A stretch of DNA of 64,000 nucleotides from the NCBI GenBank assembly GCA_023630585.1, contig CM042564.1, positions 16,030,242 to 16,094,241 on the forward strand, written 5' to 3'. Each line of letters begins with the position of its first letter. Positions within the stretch are counted from its first letter, which is position 1. Positions 33,372-46,198 of the stretch are shown here, one piece after another. The position numbers were made by a program, and so were the translations under genes. A model generated the notes under the pieces. That model did no database searches, was not told where the DNA came from, and worked only from the letters and a program-made list of their open reading frames with translations. Origin of the DNA: Cranoglanis bouderius (lineage: Eukaryota > Chordata > Actinopteri > Siluriformes > Cranoglanididae).

Positions 33372-33933
33372 CAGTACTGTGCAAATGTTTAAGGCAAATG
33401 CAAAGAAATGCTGTAGAGCGAAGAAGCCTTCAAAATAATGAAATTAAATGTTTCTACATTAAAAAGAAAAATACCGTAAAGAGCAGTAAACAGTAGTAAA
33501 TTAAACAGTCAATATTTGGTGTGACAAAAAAAAATTAAATTAAAAATAGAAACAGTATTCTCTGGTACAATTTGTGCAGATTTATAAGGAAATGATCTGG
33601 TAAGTTTTATTGAGCATCTTGCAGAACCAGCCACAGTTCTTCTGGACACTTTGACTTTCGCACTTGTTTCTTATTTTTGCAGCAAAACCCAGCAGCCTTC
33701 ATTCTGTTTTTTGTCTGAAAAGTGTCTCTTATGTAATATGCTGCTTTCTTTAATGACATACAAACATTTTTCTGTACCATTTAATTTTGTGCTAGAAAAC
33801 TAATGTTTGAGAATCTAAAATGTTTGTTTTTGTACTGACTTGATAATGTAGAAGTCATAAAATAAAAAAATTCTATAACAAAGTTTGTACAAAAAAAAAA
33901 AAATAGCGTGCCTAAAAATTTTGCACAGTACTG
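33372..33933. mobile_element. 562-bp Tc1/mariner-type MITE
   Basis: The ends CAGTACTGTGCAAATGTTTA then AGGCA and TGCCTAAAAATTTTGCACAG then TACTG are inverted repeats of about 25 bp, flanked by TA on each side (33370-33371 and 33934-33935). The interior is AT-rich. The phrase TCAATATTTGGTGTGAC and the block at 33610-33720 look like remnants of an antisense transposase, but no frame survives. Confidence 0.85.
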
Positions 33934-33935
33934 TA

Positions 33936-34378
33936 TATAGTTGTTTGTTTGTATGTTTGGCATCAGGACAATGACCATGGGGATTCCCCATGGAAAAAAG
34001 CTTGAAATATTCTATTACGTACTTATAATTGTTTCCTGTTCAGGTATTCTTGTCCACCCACGAACATTATTTTTTTTTTAAACAAATCATTTTGTGTTTT
34101 CCTTAACTTATATAAAAGGTGGTTGGACAGCATGTCTGACATACATGTTATTACTGTGCCTGGTCCTTAATTTAATAAGGCATAAACCAAATGGATGAGT
34201 TGCAATAAAGTGGGTATTTACTTTTCCCACTGTGAGGCTGTAATCCAATACAGCAGAGCAGTGGAATTTTAAGAGTTGGTCTGGGTCACTGGCAGGATAT
34301 CCTGTCTATGGCGCTACCTAATGACTTACAATGCACCAAGATCTTTAACTGCACTCTAGACGTATTAATGTATGAATG

Positions 34379-34414
<36 letters not shown>

Positions 34415-34828
34415 GGTAAACCATATTTAACAGGGTTTTGAAGGTGCGTTGCTGCCATAAAACTCATGATAAAAACTCTCATGCCCTCCATATATATAGA
34501 ACATATTCCTCTTATGTGTCCTCACGCATGTGTACTTTATGCATGTATAAGTGAGTCAGGTAAAGCTTTCAATCTCATTTTGTAATTTAAGATTAATTTA
34601 AATTAGATTAGGGTAGGCTGATATCCTACCTTAGTGCTATATTGATTTGACATGTTTGCTAATTAGCACAAACACTATAGCTGGATATAATCATGAGCCA
34701 TAAACGTACATAAACATATAGCCATTATATGTTACTATAGAACACTTTTTTCTTGCTCAAACATCAGACTGTACTGCAGAATCTATTGCAAAGCATTTGG
34801 CATCCATTTTATAATGCAAACTTTTAAT
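33936..34828. other. Unassigned DNA
   Basis: No gene; a poly-A run of about 30 at 34382-34411. Confidence 0.5.
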
Positions 34829-34911
34829 AATTTTATTAGAGACAGCTAGTAATGTTACATTTACTAGTAACATTACTATTGTAACATTACTAGTTGTCCC
34901 TAATAAAATCA
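34829..34911. repeat. Long hairpin with triplicated CTAGTAATGTTAC-like word
   Basis: The left arm (TTTTATTAGAGACAGCTAGT then AATGTTACA) and the right arm (TGTAACATTACTAGTTGTCC then CTAATAAAAT) pair over about 30 bp with three mismatches. The ~20-nt loop TTTACTAGTAACATTACTAT repeats the same word again. Confidence 0.8.
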
Positions 34912-36834
34912 TTCTAATTATTCAGCATGATTTTTTTTTTTATTTAATTTTGCTTTGTTTTTCATGCAACATTGCCCCTTTATCTTTGCTTATGTTTTTG
35001 ACTTCCATATAATTTTATTTTATGAAAGAAGTATTCTCTCAGATTCGTTTCAGAATTTATTCAAAATTCAACTCATCCAACATAATATAACTAGGAAATA
35101 CCTTTTAAAACCTAAAGCATATATAACATAAGTATTTCACAGAATCATGCTCTGATGGGAAGTGATAAGCCACATTTGTTCAGCAGTTACTCATCATTCT
35201 TCTTTTCTCTGTCATCTGTAGGAGAGAGAGAGAGCTCATTTGTTTGTGTACATTGTCAGACTACAGAGGATGGAGGGGTATTGTCTATAGTCAAGCTTTT
35301 TAACTTTGTAAGCCCTATCTTGCATGGTCATTTCACAACTAAAGATAGTCATGACACTCAAAACACTGGCAGCTAGACATGTCAACATGTGCAGATACTG
35401 TCATTAGGACACTTAAGATGTTAGGAAACATCTCAAGTTTCATGAGTGTTCCTTCCTGATTTCCTCCACAGGTTTATTAATAGAGCAATTAATACCGTTT
35501 TTGATCAGTGTCAAAATCAATGATCTTCAGTTGGATATTTAATTTCCTCTAGATTTTTCTTCCAGTAATAAACAAATTATAAATATGCATACAGTGTACT
35601 AAATACCCATCAAAGTTTTGGATTGAATAGATACTTTTTTTTGTCTTTAAGACATTTCGATAAAAGATAAATGGTTGACATTTGAAAATTATGAAAGCAA
35701 TGCTCAGGTTTAAATTGGTTTCTGAATCATATTACATTTTTAATTTTAAAAAAATATATTTAAATGAGTACTTTTTACTTACAACTAAATTGTTTTCATT
35801 TAGAACTAAGCAGTTCTCAGCCTATTTAGGTCATTTAAAACAATTCTGGTTGTGGCTGATTGAGAAGATGCTGGAGTGTGCAAAACTTCATCATGAATGT
35901 TGTTAAGAATTTAAAAATATTAAATAGTTTATAATTCAAAACTATTAATTATTTAATACTTTTACTTATAAGTTACTTAGTAACTAAGTACTAAATAAGT
36001 TACTTAGTAACTACATTATTCCATATGTGTTATTTTAAAGTGTTAGTTAAAGTTCTATCATTACTCTAAATTAGTAGGGGGAAAACATTCTATGAGAGGT
36101 GTGTTCAAACATCTAATATTCGTCTTCTTGAAAAACAGAGTGAGAATGCTTAAAAATGAAAAAACTGTTTCTACATAAAAAAAAAAAAATAGTCTGAGAA
36201 ATGTCACTGAATATTGCTGCCTTTGTAAAACATATTAAAAACCCTTTTCCTGGAAATATGTCCCTTGCTTGTCAGACATTTAAGCTTTTGAAATGTGACA
36301 ACCTGGATATGAGAGCATTTTGCTGTCTTGCCATGCAATTGTAGTTAGGTTGCTTTGCTTCTGTAAGCAACCATTTTTGCTTTTGAACACAAGCAAAACA
36401 AGAACATGACATAGCCTTTAAACTACAAAGTGGTCACCAAGGAGAATATTACACTTAAAACCTACACTATGAATAACCTTTAACTAGAGGAATAATAAAC
36501 ACATTATAATACATGGTACATGGAAAAACATAGTGATGATAGTTCATAGAAATAGCAGAGTGATGTATGTTATGCAAAGACTTTGTGATTTGAATATTTT
36601 AAGAGTTTAAAGTGTCTGTAATTAATTGGGAAACAGCTGCAGGTGTAGTCAGGAGAGTGCCTGACACAAGCTGCTGAAGGCAGGGCAGAGACATGCTGGG
36701 TCTTAGAATTTGATACAGAAGCCCCCTCTTAGGAGATGCTCCTTGACAAATTCAGAAGTGAATAGTTAATCTTCCCTCGGCAATGCTGGCCAATCAGGGC
36801 ATTATCGTTAAAATTCTGCCTTAATAAGGTGCCT
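34912..36834. other. Unassigned DNA
   Basis: No gene recognised. It contains a small tandem palindrome at 35968-36013 (listed separately) and several poly-A or poly-T runs. Confidence 0.4.
35968..36013. repeat. Duplicated near-palindrome AGTTACTTAGTAACT
   Basis: ATAAGTTACTTAGTAACTA occurs twice, separated by AGTACTAA. Each copy is almost its own reverse complement. Confidence 0.8.
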
Positions 36835-36844
36835 CACGCCATCC

Positions 36845-37078
36845 TCAACTCGTGGACTTTTACACATCTTGCTCTTGGAGTGATCTTTTTTGGTTGACCA
36901 CTCCTGGGAAGGGTAACAATGGTCTTGAATTTCCTCCATTTGTACACAATCTGTCTGACTGCGGATTGGTGGAGTCCAGATCCTTTAGAGATGGTTTTGT
37001 AACCTTTTCCAGCCTGGTGAGCATCAACAACTCTCAGAACTCTCAGAGGTCCTCAGAAATGTCCTTTGTTCGGGCCAT
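36845..37078 (-). pseudogene. Tc1 transposase N-terminal stub
   Basis: From an ATG at 37078 the minus strand reads MARTKDISEDL, then breaks. In other frames it continues with VVDAHQAGKGYKTIS-like coding (helix-turn-helix region) and VRQIVYKWRKFKTIVTLPR at about 36890-36950. The frame ends near 36845 without a catalytic domain. This is an N-terminal stub of another Tc1 lineage. Confidence 0.75.
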
Positions 37079-37374
37079 GATACACTTCCACAAACATGTG
37101 ATCCCATTGATTGAAAACACTTGACTCTAATTTCACCTTCAAATTAACTGCTAATCCTAGAGGTTCACATACTTTGGTCACTCACAGATATGTAATATTG
37201 GATCATTTCCCTCAATAAATAAAAGACCTAGTATAATATTTTTGTATCATTTGTTTAATTGGGTTCTCTTTGTCTACTTTTAGGACTTGTGTGAAAATCT
37301 GATGGTGTTTTAGGTCATATTTATGCAGATATATAGAAAATTCTAAAGGGTTCACAAACTTTCAAGCACCACTT
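37079..37374 (-). mobile_element. 5' inverted-repeat region of the Tc1 stub
   Basis: Non-coding DNA from the transposase start to the outer terminus, ending AGGGTTCACAAACTTTCAAG then CACCACT. This is the kind of terminus expected for this Tc1 family. The other terminus is missing. Confidence 0.7.
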
Positions 37375-37375
37375 C

Positions 37376-37600
37376 AGTAACCACTTTTTCCTGTTCAGGA
37401 TCCAGGATGGTGGATCCGGAGCTGATCCTGGGCAGGGACACATCCTGAATGGGATACAAGCCCATTGCAGGCCACCATGCGCGCGCACACACACACACAC
37501 ACGCACACACATGCACACACTCATTGACACCTAGAGGCAATTTAGCTTAGACAATAAACCTACTGGCATGTTTTTGTGAGGTGGGAGGGAATTGAAGAAC
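37376..37600. repeat. Fish interspersed repeat fragment with (CA)n
   Basis: GGATCCAGGATGGTGGATCC, ATCCTGAATGGGATACAAGC and CCATTGCAGGCCACCATGCG share the layout of the repeat at 27165. The family's usual ACAC stretch has expanded here into a CA/CG microsatellite (about 37481-37520). Confidence 0.6.
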
Positions 37601-38492
37601 ATGGACAAAACCCTTGTAATAAAAAACTTTTACTGTTTAAAGAAGAAGGTGAGCAGGAATCAGAAAACAGAAAAACACTGGAAATGTTCAAAGGAGTGTT
37701 AAAAAGTGAAAGTTTCAACAAAGGAAAATTTTAAGGCTGGCATAAATACATATATTTGTATAGTGAGGATCAGGGCATAATATTGTTCCATAGGATGGAT
37801 AAAGTTTTATGATAATCATGACAACCTGATCCCATGAAAATTCATATGCATGTATATGATTGAAGGCAATGTGACTGAGGTGTCTTTTTTTCACTAACCC
37901 CACCTCTTACTTTACCCTTAACCTTCATAATGAATTGTGTCATGCAGTTGTTACAACTGTCAAATTATGTTGATAATCAAAATCAAAAATAGTATTTGTC
38001 CTATCCTGTGAGCACATGTACTTAGGAAATTTGTACTTTGCCGTTTTCACTGATTACTGGTCCATCTTCTATTGTTACAACAGTAGACAGAGAGTAGTAT
38101 GCTATAAACTGTCCGTTGTAAATTCCACATGTCAGAATTATTTATACTGATATTTTCTGCCTGTTACTGATTTCTAAGAGATATGACTTTTCCTTTGTTC
38201 TTGTTTACACTGAAGCATAGAGCAGTGTTACAGCCCTGTAGGGTAATTATATCTGACTGCTCACATTCATCCCAAACAGTTCCATCTTCAAAAAAAATCT
38301 TTATGCCAAACAAAGCAAATTTAGAGAGAAATATAAAAGGAAATGGTTTCAGCGTATCTGCTGATAAAACGCCTAATTAGTCTAATACCAAATAAAGTAG
38401 TAGAGTATCGTGAATGACAATTCTTTTGTAAAGAAAGCTGAAATATTTTGGTATCATTTATTTTAGCACACTTAACTATTAGTATGATTATA
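37601..38492. other. Unassigned DNA
   Basis: Nothing recognised. Confidence 0.5.
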
Positions 38493-39996
38493 CAGTCATG
38501 TGAAAAAATAAGTACACCCCATGGAAAATGTTGGCTTTTTTTATTTTATTTTTTTACATATTTGGACAAGCAAACATTTGCTCATCTTTGAAACAGTGCC
38601 TATTAATGAAGTTGATATACTTGAACAAAACCACAAGGAAAATTAGCTTTTTCAATCATTTATTCAACAGAAATATTAATAGATGTGATATTCTTCTGTG
38701 GAAAAAGTAAGTACACCCTTGGCCTCAGAAGCTAGTATTGCCCCCTTTAGCAGAAATAACTTCTTGTAGGCATTTTGTGTAATTGTCCACCTGACTTGCT
38801 GGAATTTTTGACCACTCTTCTATGCAATATTTTTTCAGTTGCAAGATGTTTGAGGGTTTTCTTACATGTACTGCCCGTTTCAAATCCCCCCACAACATAT
38901 CAATGGGATTCAAATCCGGGCTTTGACTATAAGCCTCCATTTCTTCTTTTTGAGCCGTTACTTGGTGGATTTGCTAGTGTGCTTAGGATCATTATCCGGT
39001 TGAAAGGTCCACTTTCAGTACAACTTCAACTTTCAGACAGATGGCCTCACATTATCTTCAAGCACTCTTGATATGATGCAGAATTCATAGTTGAATCAAT
39101 GAATGCAAGCTGTCCAGTCCCTGAGGAAGCGAAGCAACCCCAAACCATAACATTTCCACCACCATGCTTCACAGTTGGTATGAGGTGCTTCTACTGAAAA
39201 GCTATTTTTGTTCTGAGCCAAACATGTCTGCTGTTACTGTGGCCAAACAACTCTATCTTTGATTCGTCTGTCCAGAGCACATTATTCCAAAAGGCCTGGT
39301 CTTTGCTTATATGCTCATTGGCAACTGTAGTCTTCCAAAGGCTTTTTCCTGGCATGCCTCACATACAGGTCAAATTTGTGCAATCCCTTTCTGATTGTAG
39401 ATACATGCACTTTGACACCAACAGTTGCAAGACTTACTAGCAGATCCTGTGATGAAATTTTTGGAGTTCTTGCAGACTTCTTTTTGCATCAGATGGTCTG
39501 CTCTTGGGCTCATGGAATGATGTATTTGAAATCATTTGCAGGTCTTTTTAAATCCCTTGCAAGACTCATAGGCATCCACAACCTTTTTCTGAAGGCCTGA
39601 CAGAACTCTTTAGATCTTGGCATGATGACACCAAACACCTCAATAGCAAAGGGAACACCTTGACACTAGATGTGAGAGGTTTAAATAAGACAGGTTCCAC
39701 CTGCAGTCCTTAAGCAGGTTTTATTCACTGGGACCCAATCTTGAACACCTGATTCTAATTTTATGGATTTTAAGGTGTGATAAATCTAGGCATGTACTTA
39801 TTTTTTTTCCATGTGACTGATATGTTTTTTGTTTATTTAAATTGTGAAAATTACTACAAAATGTCAATTTTATGTGTCATTTGAATAATTTATTAATTAA
39901 TAAGCACCGTTTCAAAGAGGATCAAAAGTTTGCTTGTCCAAATATATCATAAAAGCCAACAATTTCCATGGGGTGTACTATTTTTTCACATGACTA
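38493..39996 (-). mobile_element. Full-length Tc1-like transposon (family E), decayed
   Basis: The left end CAGTCATGTGAAAAAATAAG and the right end TACTATTTTTTCACATGACT then A are inverted repeats, as are the adjacent TACACCCCATGGAAAATGTT and CAATTTCCATGGGGTGTA. TA flanks both ends (38491-38492 and 39997-39998). The length, 1504 bp, is that of a full Tc1 element. Confidence 0.92.
38725..39623 (-). pseudogene. Family E Tc1 transposase, many lesions
   Basis: On the minus strand the start is an ATG at 39623 (MPRSKEFCQAFRKRL, then frameshifts). A catalytic aspartate region (CSGQTNQR-like coding near 39270) is broken. The C-terminal end is open from 38940 to 38725 (SPDLNPIDMLWGDLKRAV), where the final catalytic glutamate in P-I-E is replaced by aspartate. 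The order of blocks and the total length fit a whole gene, so it decayed in place rather than by deletion. Confidence 0.85.
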
Positions 39997-40014
39997 TATA
40001 CATGTAATTCACTC

Positions 40015-40110
40015 ATTCGCTCACTTTTAGTAACTGCTTTATCCTGGTCAGGGTTGCAGAGGATCCAGAGCCTGTCCAGGAAATACTTGGCATGAGGGGT
40101 GAATAAATAC
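40015..40110. repeat. Fish interspersed repeat fragment
   Basis: CTTTATCCTGGTCAGGGTTG then CAGAGGATCCAGAGCCTGTC matches the head of the family seen at 37376 and 27165. Confidence 0.55.
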
Positions 40111-43100
40111 TAGGAATGAGGCAGGAATAATTATCTTCTGAAAAACCTTTCTTCCCTGATTTTTGTAAACCACTGATAGGACCCTGGGTCACAGCTTTAA
40201 TGCAACATCCCCATTGTATTTCATATTGATAGGGTATGCTTTTGCATAGCAGTGGCAGTTTTTAGGCATTCTTTACAGATTGCATATAACAAGATTTGTC
40301 ATGACATCTTTGTCAGACTGAAATAGTAAAGCAAAGCACATTCAAAGTTCAAGGTAGTCAACCAAGCTGTGATTGATTATACTGAATATCACTGAAACTC
40401 TTGCCAAGGTCAAAAGAATGTTTATATGAACAAATTAAGCATCCCTTAAAATTTGAAAAATGACTTATGGTGGGTGAAATAGTCCAGCTTTATTTGTCCA
40501 ATGGTCCAGCCCAAGTTCCAGGTTAAACAAGTGTGGGAAGGCACACTGTTTGGTTCATCAAACATTCCTCCCCCCACCCACCTGGATTTTATGACCTAAA
40601 CGACTCCAATTACCCAGTCACTGACAGACAGACAGATGAGATGCTGCTCCGGGGGTCTATAGGTAGGACAACCTGAGAGATGGACATAAGAGGGACGAGT
40701 GAAGGATGGGAAGGAAGCAGAGGATGATGGAAAGAATGGAGCTGATGGTGGAGAACGAGCAGACAGAGAGAGAACCCTGACTGAGCTAAGATAAATCTCT
40801 CAGCAGCCAAGATGGAGCGAAACCTTTGTCAGCCCATTAGCTGAGACATCACCATTGGCTGTTTTTTCCACCTTGTCACTGGGCATGCCTTCTTTGGCCT
40901 CAAGGTTCCCATCAACCCTTCAACCCTTGCTCTTAGTAGAAATAAATGTGTGTGACCAACAATATTGGTTATGTTAATACAGCATATCCAATCAGAGTCA
41001 TTGAACATTGGGGGATATTAGGAAAAATAAATTAATCTGGTTTTATTCAGAAATCTCTGGGCATTATTAGAAGATTTGTAGGGTTTAAGATAAGAGCATT
41101 AAATTGAGCTTGAAATGCAACACAAGGAGAAGGAAATGTAGCTTTATCCAGTGATTTACTGTTCTCTAAGTTTATAACTCCATATTTTTCATGGTTTTCA
41201 TGAAAATATTACTCTCATTTTTTTTTTTTTTTTTTTTAGAAAATAGGGGCGGGGTACATCTGGAATTTCTTCCAATTAATAAAGGGTTTCAATTGACTGT
41301 GGATTAGGTGATGACAGAGAAGACCATGTATTGGGACAAAAGAGAAGTCTCATTACTCTTTGGACAGATTAAAACAGTAACTACATTGTCCAGCATCAGT
41401 TGCCAAACCATGCTCGCTCCTCCTTTCATATAACTCAGATAGCATACCAAAGATTTTCAGCACTATGTTCTCTCATTTTTTTCATGTAACAGTCAGTCAT
41501 GTAAGAGCCCAACAGTGCCATGATACAGGTAAAAAATGAACCCTAAGAGCAAAATTAATATAGTGGCAAAAAGCTATTAGAGTGATCATAATCAACAGCA
41601 TACTTGTAAAATCAGTCAACAAGTGTACGTACAAGTGATCAACACAATCAGACCCCACCCTCACTGCTACCTGAAGGGCCAGAAAACACTAGGTATTAAT
41701 TATTATTCATACACACTCTAGTGGGTGATAAGCATTTGCCGTCGCATATTGTTGCTTTCAAAATGCACTTCCTGTTTGAGTGTGAAACAAGTTCTATGAT
41801 AAAACTCATAAAAATGTATTTCACCTCTCAACACTTAATGCCCATCTGCAATGACAGGAAGTGCATTAATTACAAGAATCATTAACACCACTTAGATGAA
41901 CTCTGTAAAGTAAGTGTGTGAGAGCAAACTCAATTCCATGCCACTATTTCCAATCCATTTAAGCATCTGTTACAAGGCTGTCTTTCCTGTTTATTTAGTT
42001 AAAGAATAAGAGAGCAAAGGAGATCTTGGCTGGTTAGCCCTTCAACAAGTTCAACAATCAGAGAAAAGTTCTTCATTGGAAACAGATGACAGTTTCTCTA
42101 CACACTATCAGGAGTTTGATGAAAACAAAATGTGGTGAGCTGAGCTGCTGGAAACCAGAGCAGCTTCATTTAAACCAACCTTCCTACCAATATGTCTTTT
42201 CATCTAATTTAGACTTGTGGTCTTTTATCTAATCCAGACTTGAATTATGAAAATGCATGACAAACTTCCTTGTGCTGAGTGTTGATAAACAGTTTTGGTC
42301 TGCCTACTGAGGTACTGAAGTTTATTAAACATTCAATCACACACAACCATTTGGAACCATTTGGTAACTGAGATATGTTAGGCATCATTCAGTCAGCTGT
42401 CAGACTCTAAGAAACATTAAGCTTCTGTTGTGGCACCAAGCTTCTAATGTTAATTGTATCTATGCACTAATATTACAAAAAGTTCTTTCTCCAAAAATTG
42501 TAAATATATAATATTTTAAGTTAAATGTGGAGAAAGTTATATTGGCAGCTTCACTACAGGCTTCAACACATCTTTATACTTTAACACTGGTCTAAAGACT
42601 ATGTCAATGTACATACATCAGATTTTTACATTTTTATTTTATAATAGTGCAAATTCCAGTGAGCTATTTTGTATAGTTACTAGTCAATGTTAACCCTGAA
42701 GCCTGAAGGGAATGTTAACCCTCCAAAGAAAAAAAAACAAAACATAATATACAGAATTGTTCTTTTGCTACTGTAAATTAGTACAGATTCAAATCTATAT
42801 AAGTTATAGCATACATTTTTTCTTTCTTTTTTTTTTTTTTTTTTTTACAAAAAACATATTACAAAATCGCTTTCAGTAATTTTTATTTAATATTTTTCTT
42901 CATGCTTTACACGTGCAAGAGATGGGGATAGTAGGCAAGACTTAGTGAGCTGCTTAATAATATGACCAGTGTTTTCTCCAGAATGGCACTAGCAGAAAGG
43001 ATTTAGAGAGCAGAACAGTGGAGAGTGACACTGGCATTGGGTTTCTCTGTGAGTAGAAACATCTTTCTGCTCTCTGCCTGATGCTGCATGACTGGAATGT

Positions 43101-46100
43101 ATTGAGGTTGAAAGCTACGGACCTAGTGGACAGGGAGAAAGTGGTGAATATTTTTTTCTTTTTCATGCCTGTTGACAATTCCCTGTTTCAGAATAATATT
43201 CCCACTACAGCTTTGACCTTTCCTTCTAACCACACTATTGACTAATCACCCCTCTGTTCACCAGCACGACAGGAAACAATGAATGAGCTGTTTTTCCCCT
43301 CACGCTTTTTACCTCCCTGCCAACTAATTACTCATCTACAGAAAACAAACACAGGTTCATGATGTTGTTAACAGTGTTTTACCGCTTAATTCTCCTGTGG
43401 GGCATGATTGTTATACTCGCCAAGGGGAATCAGATGGTTTATGGCTATGAGCATTCAGCCAGCCGGATAGTTCATCACAGCCCACCAGACTTCTTAGGCC
43501 AGCTGTTGCTGTTTTGCTGGTGCTGTAGCTGTTAATTACCAGATCTGACATTTAGGCTGGTTGACATTTAGGACTAATATGTGTGATGTTAACAATGTGG
43601 AAGTGTTGATGCTGTCTTTATTTTGCAAAGATGAAATGATCCAATCTTTTTTATGTGTGAACAGTGACTGTAACTATGGCGGTAGTGTGCGACAGTGCCG
43701 ATGGGAGGATTGCCCCATTTCCCTGAGCACAGGTGTGGATTAACAATGTTTGTTTTGAAACTGATCAGCACTTCTCCACGCATATCTCCCTATGTCCCTC
43801 CCTTTCTCCCTCTCTCACTCGCTCATCTGGAATGTCTGGCATCTCTTGCTCCATACAGCTTTGTGCGTGTGTGCCTGCTTGTGAATTTTTCCTTTACTGC
43901 ATGTTTGGACTGACTACTATCCCAGCATCTAAGCATTTAAAAGCCAATTACAGTGGATTGAATAGCAAAAGGTGGAAGGGAAGGTGTCTAAACAAGATGC
44001 ACACTGTTGAGCAACTAGACATGCCTGACACAGCTGCATTAAAGCACAGTGCTCAGCACAGAAGCTCAGACATTGTTGTGTGGATGGGTGCTTCTGATGG
44101 AGATAAGCAAGGGTTTTGGCCCTGGCCTGCTGAATTTTGAATGAGCTATGCTGCCAAGTAAGGAGGATAGTGCTCAACAAACTACAGCCCCAGCTTTTCT
44201 CTCCTTAGTATGACTGCCTACTCAATTTTTATGCCTCCTACATACATTTCAGACTCTCAGAGTTGCATTCAATGCAGTGTTGCTATCAGATTTTTTTTTT
44301 AGACTCTTTTAGTTTAGTCTTTATTTAAATAAATAGCCTAGCAGAAAATCTAGTGACTTTTTGAGCAGACATGACAGACTGTCTTGCACTCAATGTGGCT
44401 CTCTGTAATACAGCTACTAGTTATACGAGTTGAGAGTTTGTAGAGCAACTACAAATCCTGTTGACTCACTACCAGTGTGTAAAGCTTATCTCCAGGCACA
44501 ACACTTCTGTTCCCAATGACCAATTACTAAGCATCACTGATTGTTCCACTCACGCACCTCTTTCTCTTCATTATAACTTCTCTTTTTTGCTATATTTACA
44601 TGTAATAAAAGCCAGCTATTGCATCCATAACCATTTCCTTAACATCTATTAATTTTGTCTGCATTCTTGATAGAAATTATACTGATTTTGTAAATGCGTC
44701 AATAGTTGGTTTGACTCTATTTAGTAAAAATGTAAATAGTTATTTGCTGGTGCCATGGCCAAAAATGACTTCTTTGTATAAGAAATGTTATAATCTATTA
44801 TTTTCTATTCTGACATATCCCTGTTCTGTTCACTTGATTACGGCGTCATGTGGTGAAGTCTAGCAACCCTTTGAGCATGCATTAGCTACTTTCCCCTGAA
44901 AAGAGCTGGCAGAACTGATTCATTGTGTTCACTGATTCATTTCTCACCAATAATGTGAGAAACACACCTGATCTGCTTTTATGCCTAATGGCATATTACT
45001 CAATACAGTGGCCATGAGGAGAAACACATTAAAATATACTGCTGACTATTCATTGAATTCCAGTTCCAGTATATTGATTCTTTGTTACTCATTAGAAATT
45101 CTTACTGAGATTACCTCACATTTTGAAACACAGAAACGGTTTTCTGGGCATTGTTTTGTCCATCAAATTTTCACTGTCAAGAGATATTATACATACGCTA
45201 ATTCCCTCATTAAGTAACATTAAGCAAAATTAGAGCTATATTTGGAGCACGTATCCCCTTATAGCACTGTTATTGCCTTTACCATTCAGCAAAGCCAAAG
45301 AGCCTGGCTTTTTGGCACATCTGAAGCCATATTTATGAAGCATTTGTGGTCGATTACTGCATTCTTTTCATGTAACCAGCAAAAAAATAATAATAATCAG
45401 ATGCTTGTTAATGGCTCAAGTAAATTCAACTGATAAGCAGAAAAATAAAAGGGCAATAATACTTTGTAAATGTAATTAGTTAAAGATCACAGTTAGTTCA
45501 GAGGACAGAAGGGAAATTCCACTAGTATCTGTAATCAGTTAAACTTTTTATAACTGAATATTAAGCAGTGAATCAAAAGGCAATCCTCCATGATATATTT
45601 GTTGAAGGTAATGAACACTGGAAGATTTGTAACAATATACTTATAAGTTTCTATCTCTCGTTAAAGTTAGAAGCAACATACTCTTATGCACGTAACTTCT
45701 TTCTTAGTCAGAAGTGCATAGCTTGAGGATCTGATCATACATCACGACAAAGAGTTTCATGTTTCCCACAATCAACCACATGCATATAAAAGGCCAAAAA
45801 GGAAATAGCAAAGTAGAAACCGAATCTCTATGACCCCCTAAATGGCAAACCTACTTTTAACCAATTATATATATGTAATTAGCCCCCTGGCAGCATGTCT
45901 TTAGAAAAGTCTCTGTGGGAAGTTGATTGGCATTGCACAAAACGATATCAGTCAGTAGTATTGCTGTACACACCCAAAGAAAATGAATACATTGTGATTG
46001 CTTAAAAAGTGTTATATAAGATGACTTTACCAATGTGAAAAATTAGAAGTCTACCCTTATATTTAACAACCTAAATTTTATAGCAATTTTACAGTTAAGC

Positions 46101-46198
46101 GCTATAAGCACTGCTTGGAGTACTGATGAGGTCTTGAAGCAAGTCAAATCATTGACACTAACTGCTTCTTAGGTGATTATTATGCTTTACTTGTATTA
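40111..46198. other. Long unassigned non-coding stretch
   Basis: About 6 kb without a recognisable gene or transposon. It holds poly-T runs (41218-41236 and 42829-42846) and a purine-rich block at 40620-40760. The open frames at 40810-40610 (minus) and 43733-44140 (plus, 135 codons) have no domain I recognise. This is one of the two longest repeat-poor parts of the window and a reasonable place to look for conserved non-coding elements. Confidence 0.4.

Noticed and set aside
40610..40810. 66-codon minus-strand frame in a purine-rich block
   Set aside because: Its amino-acid composition (Ser, Leu, His, Pro) follows from the biased base composition. There is no domain or splice support.
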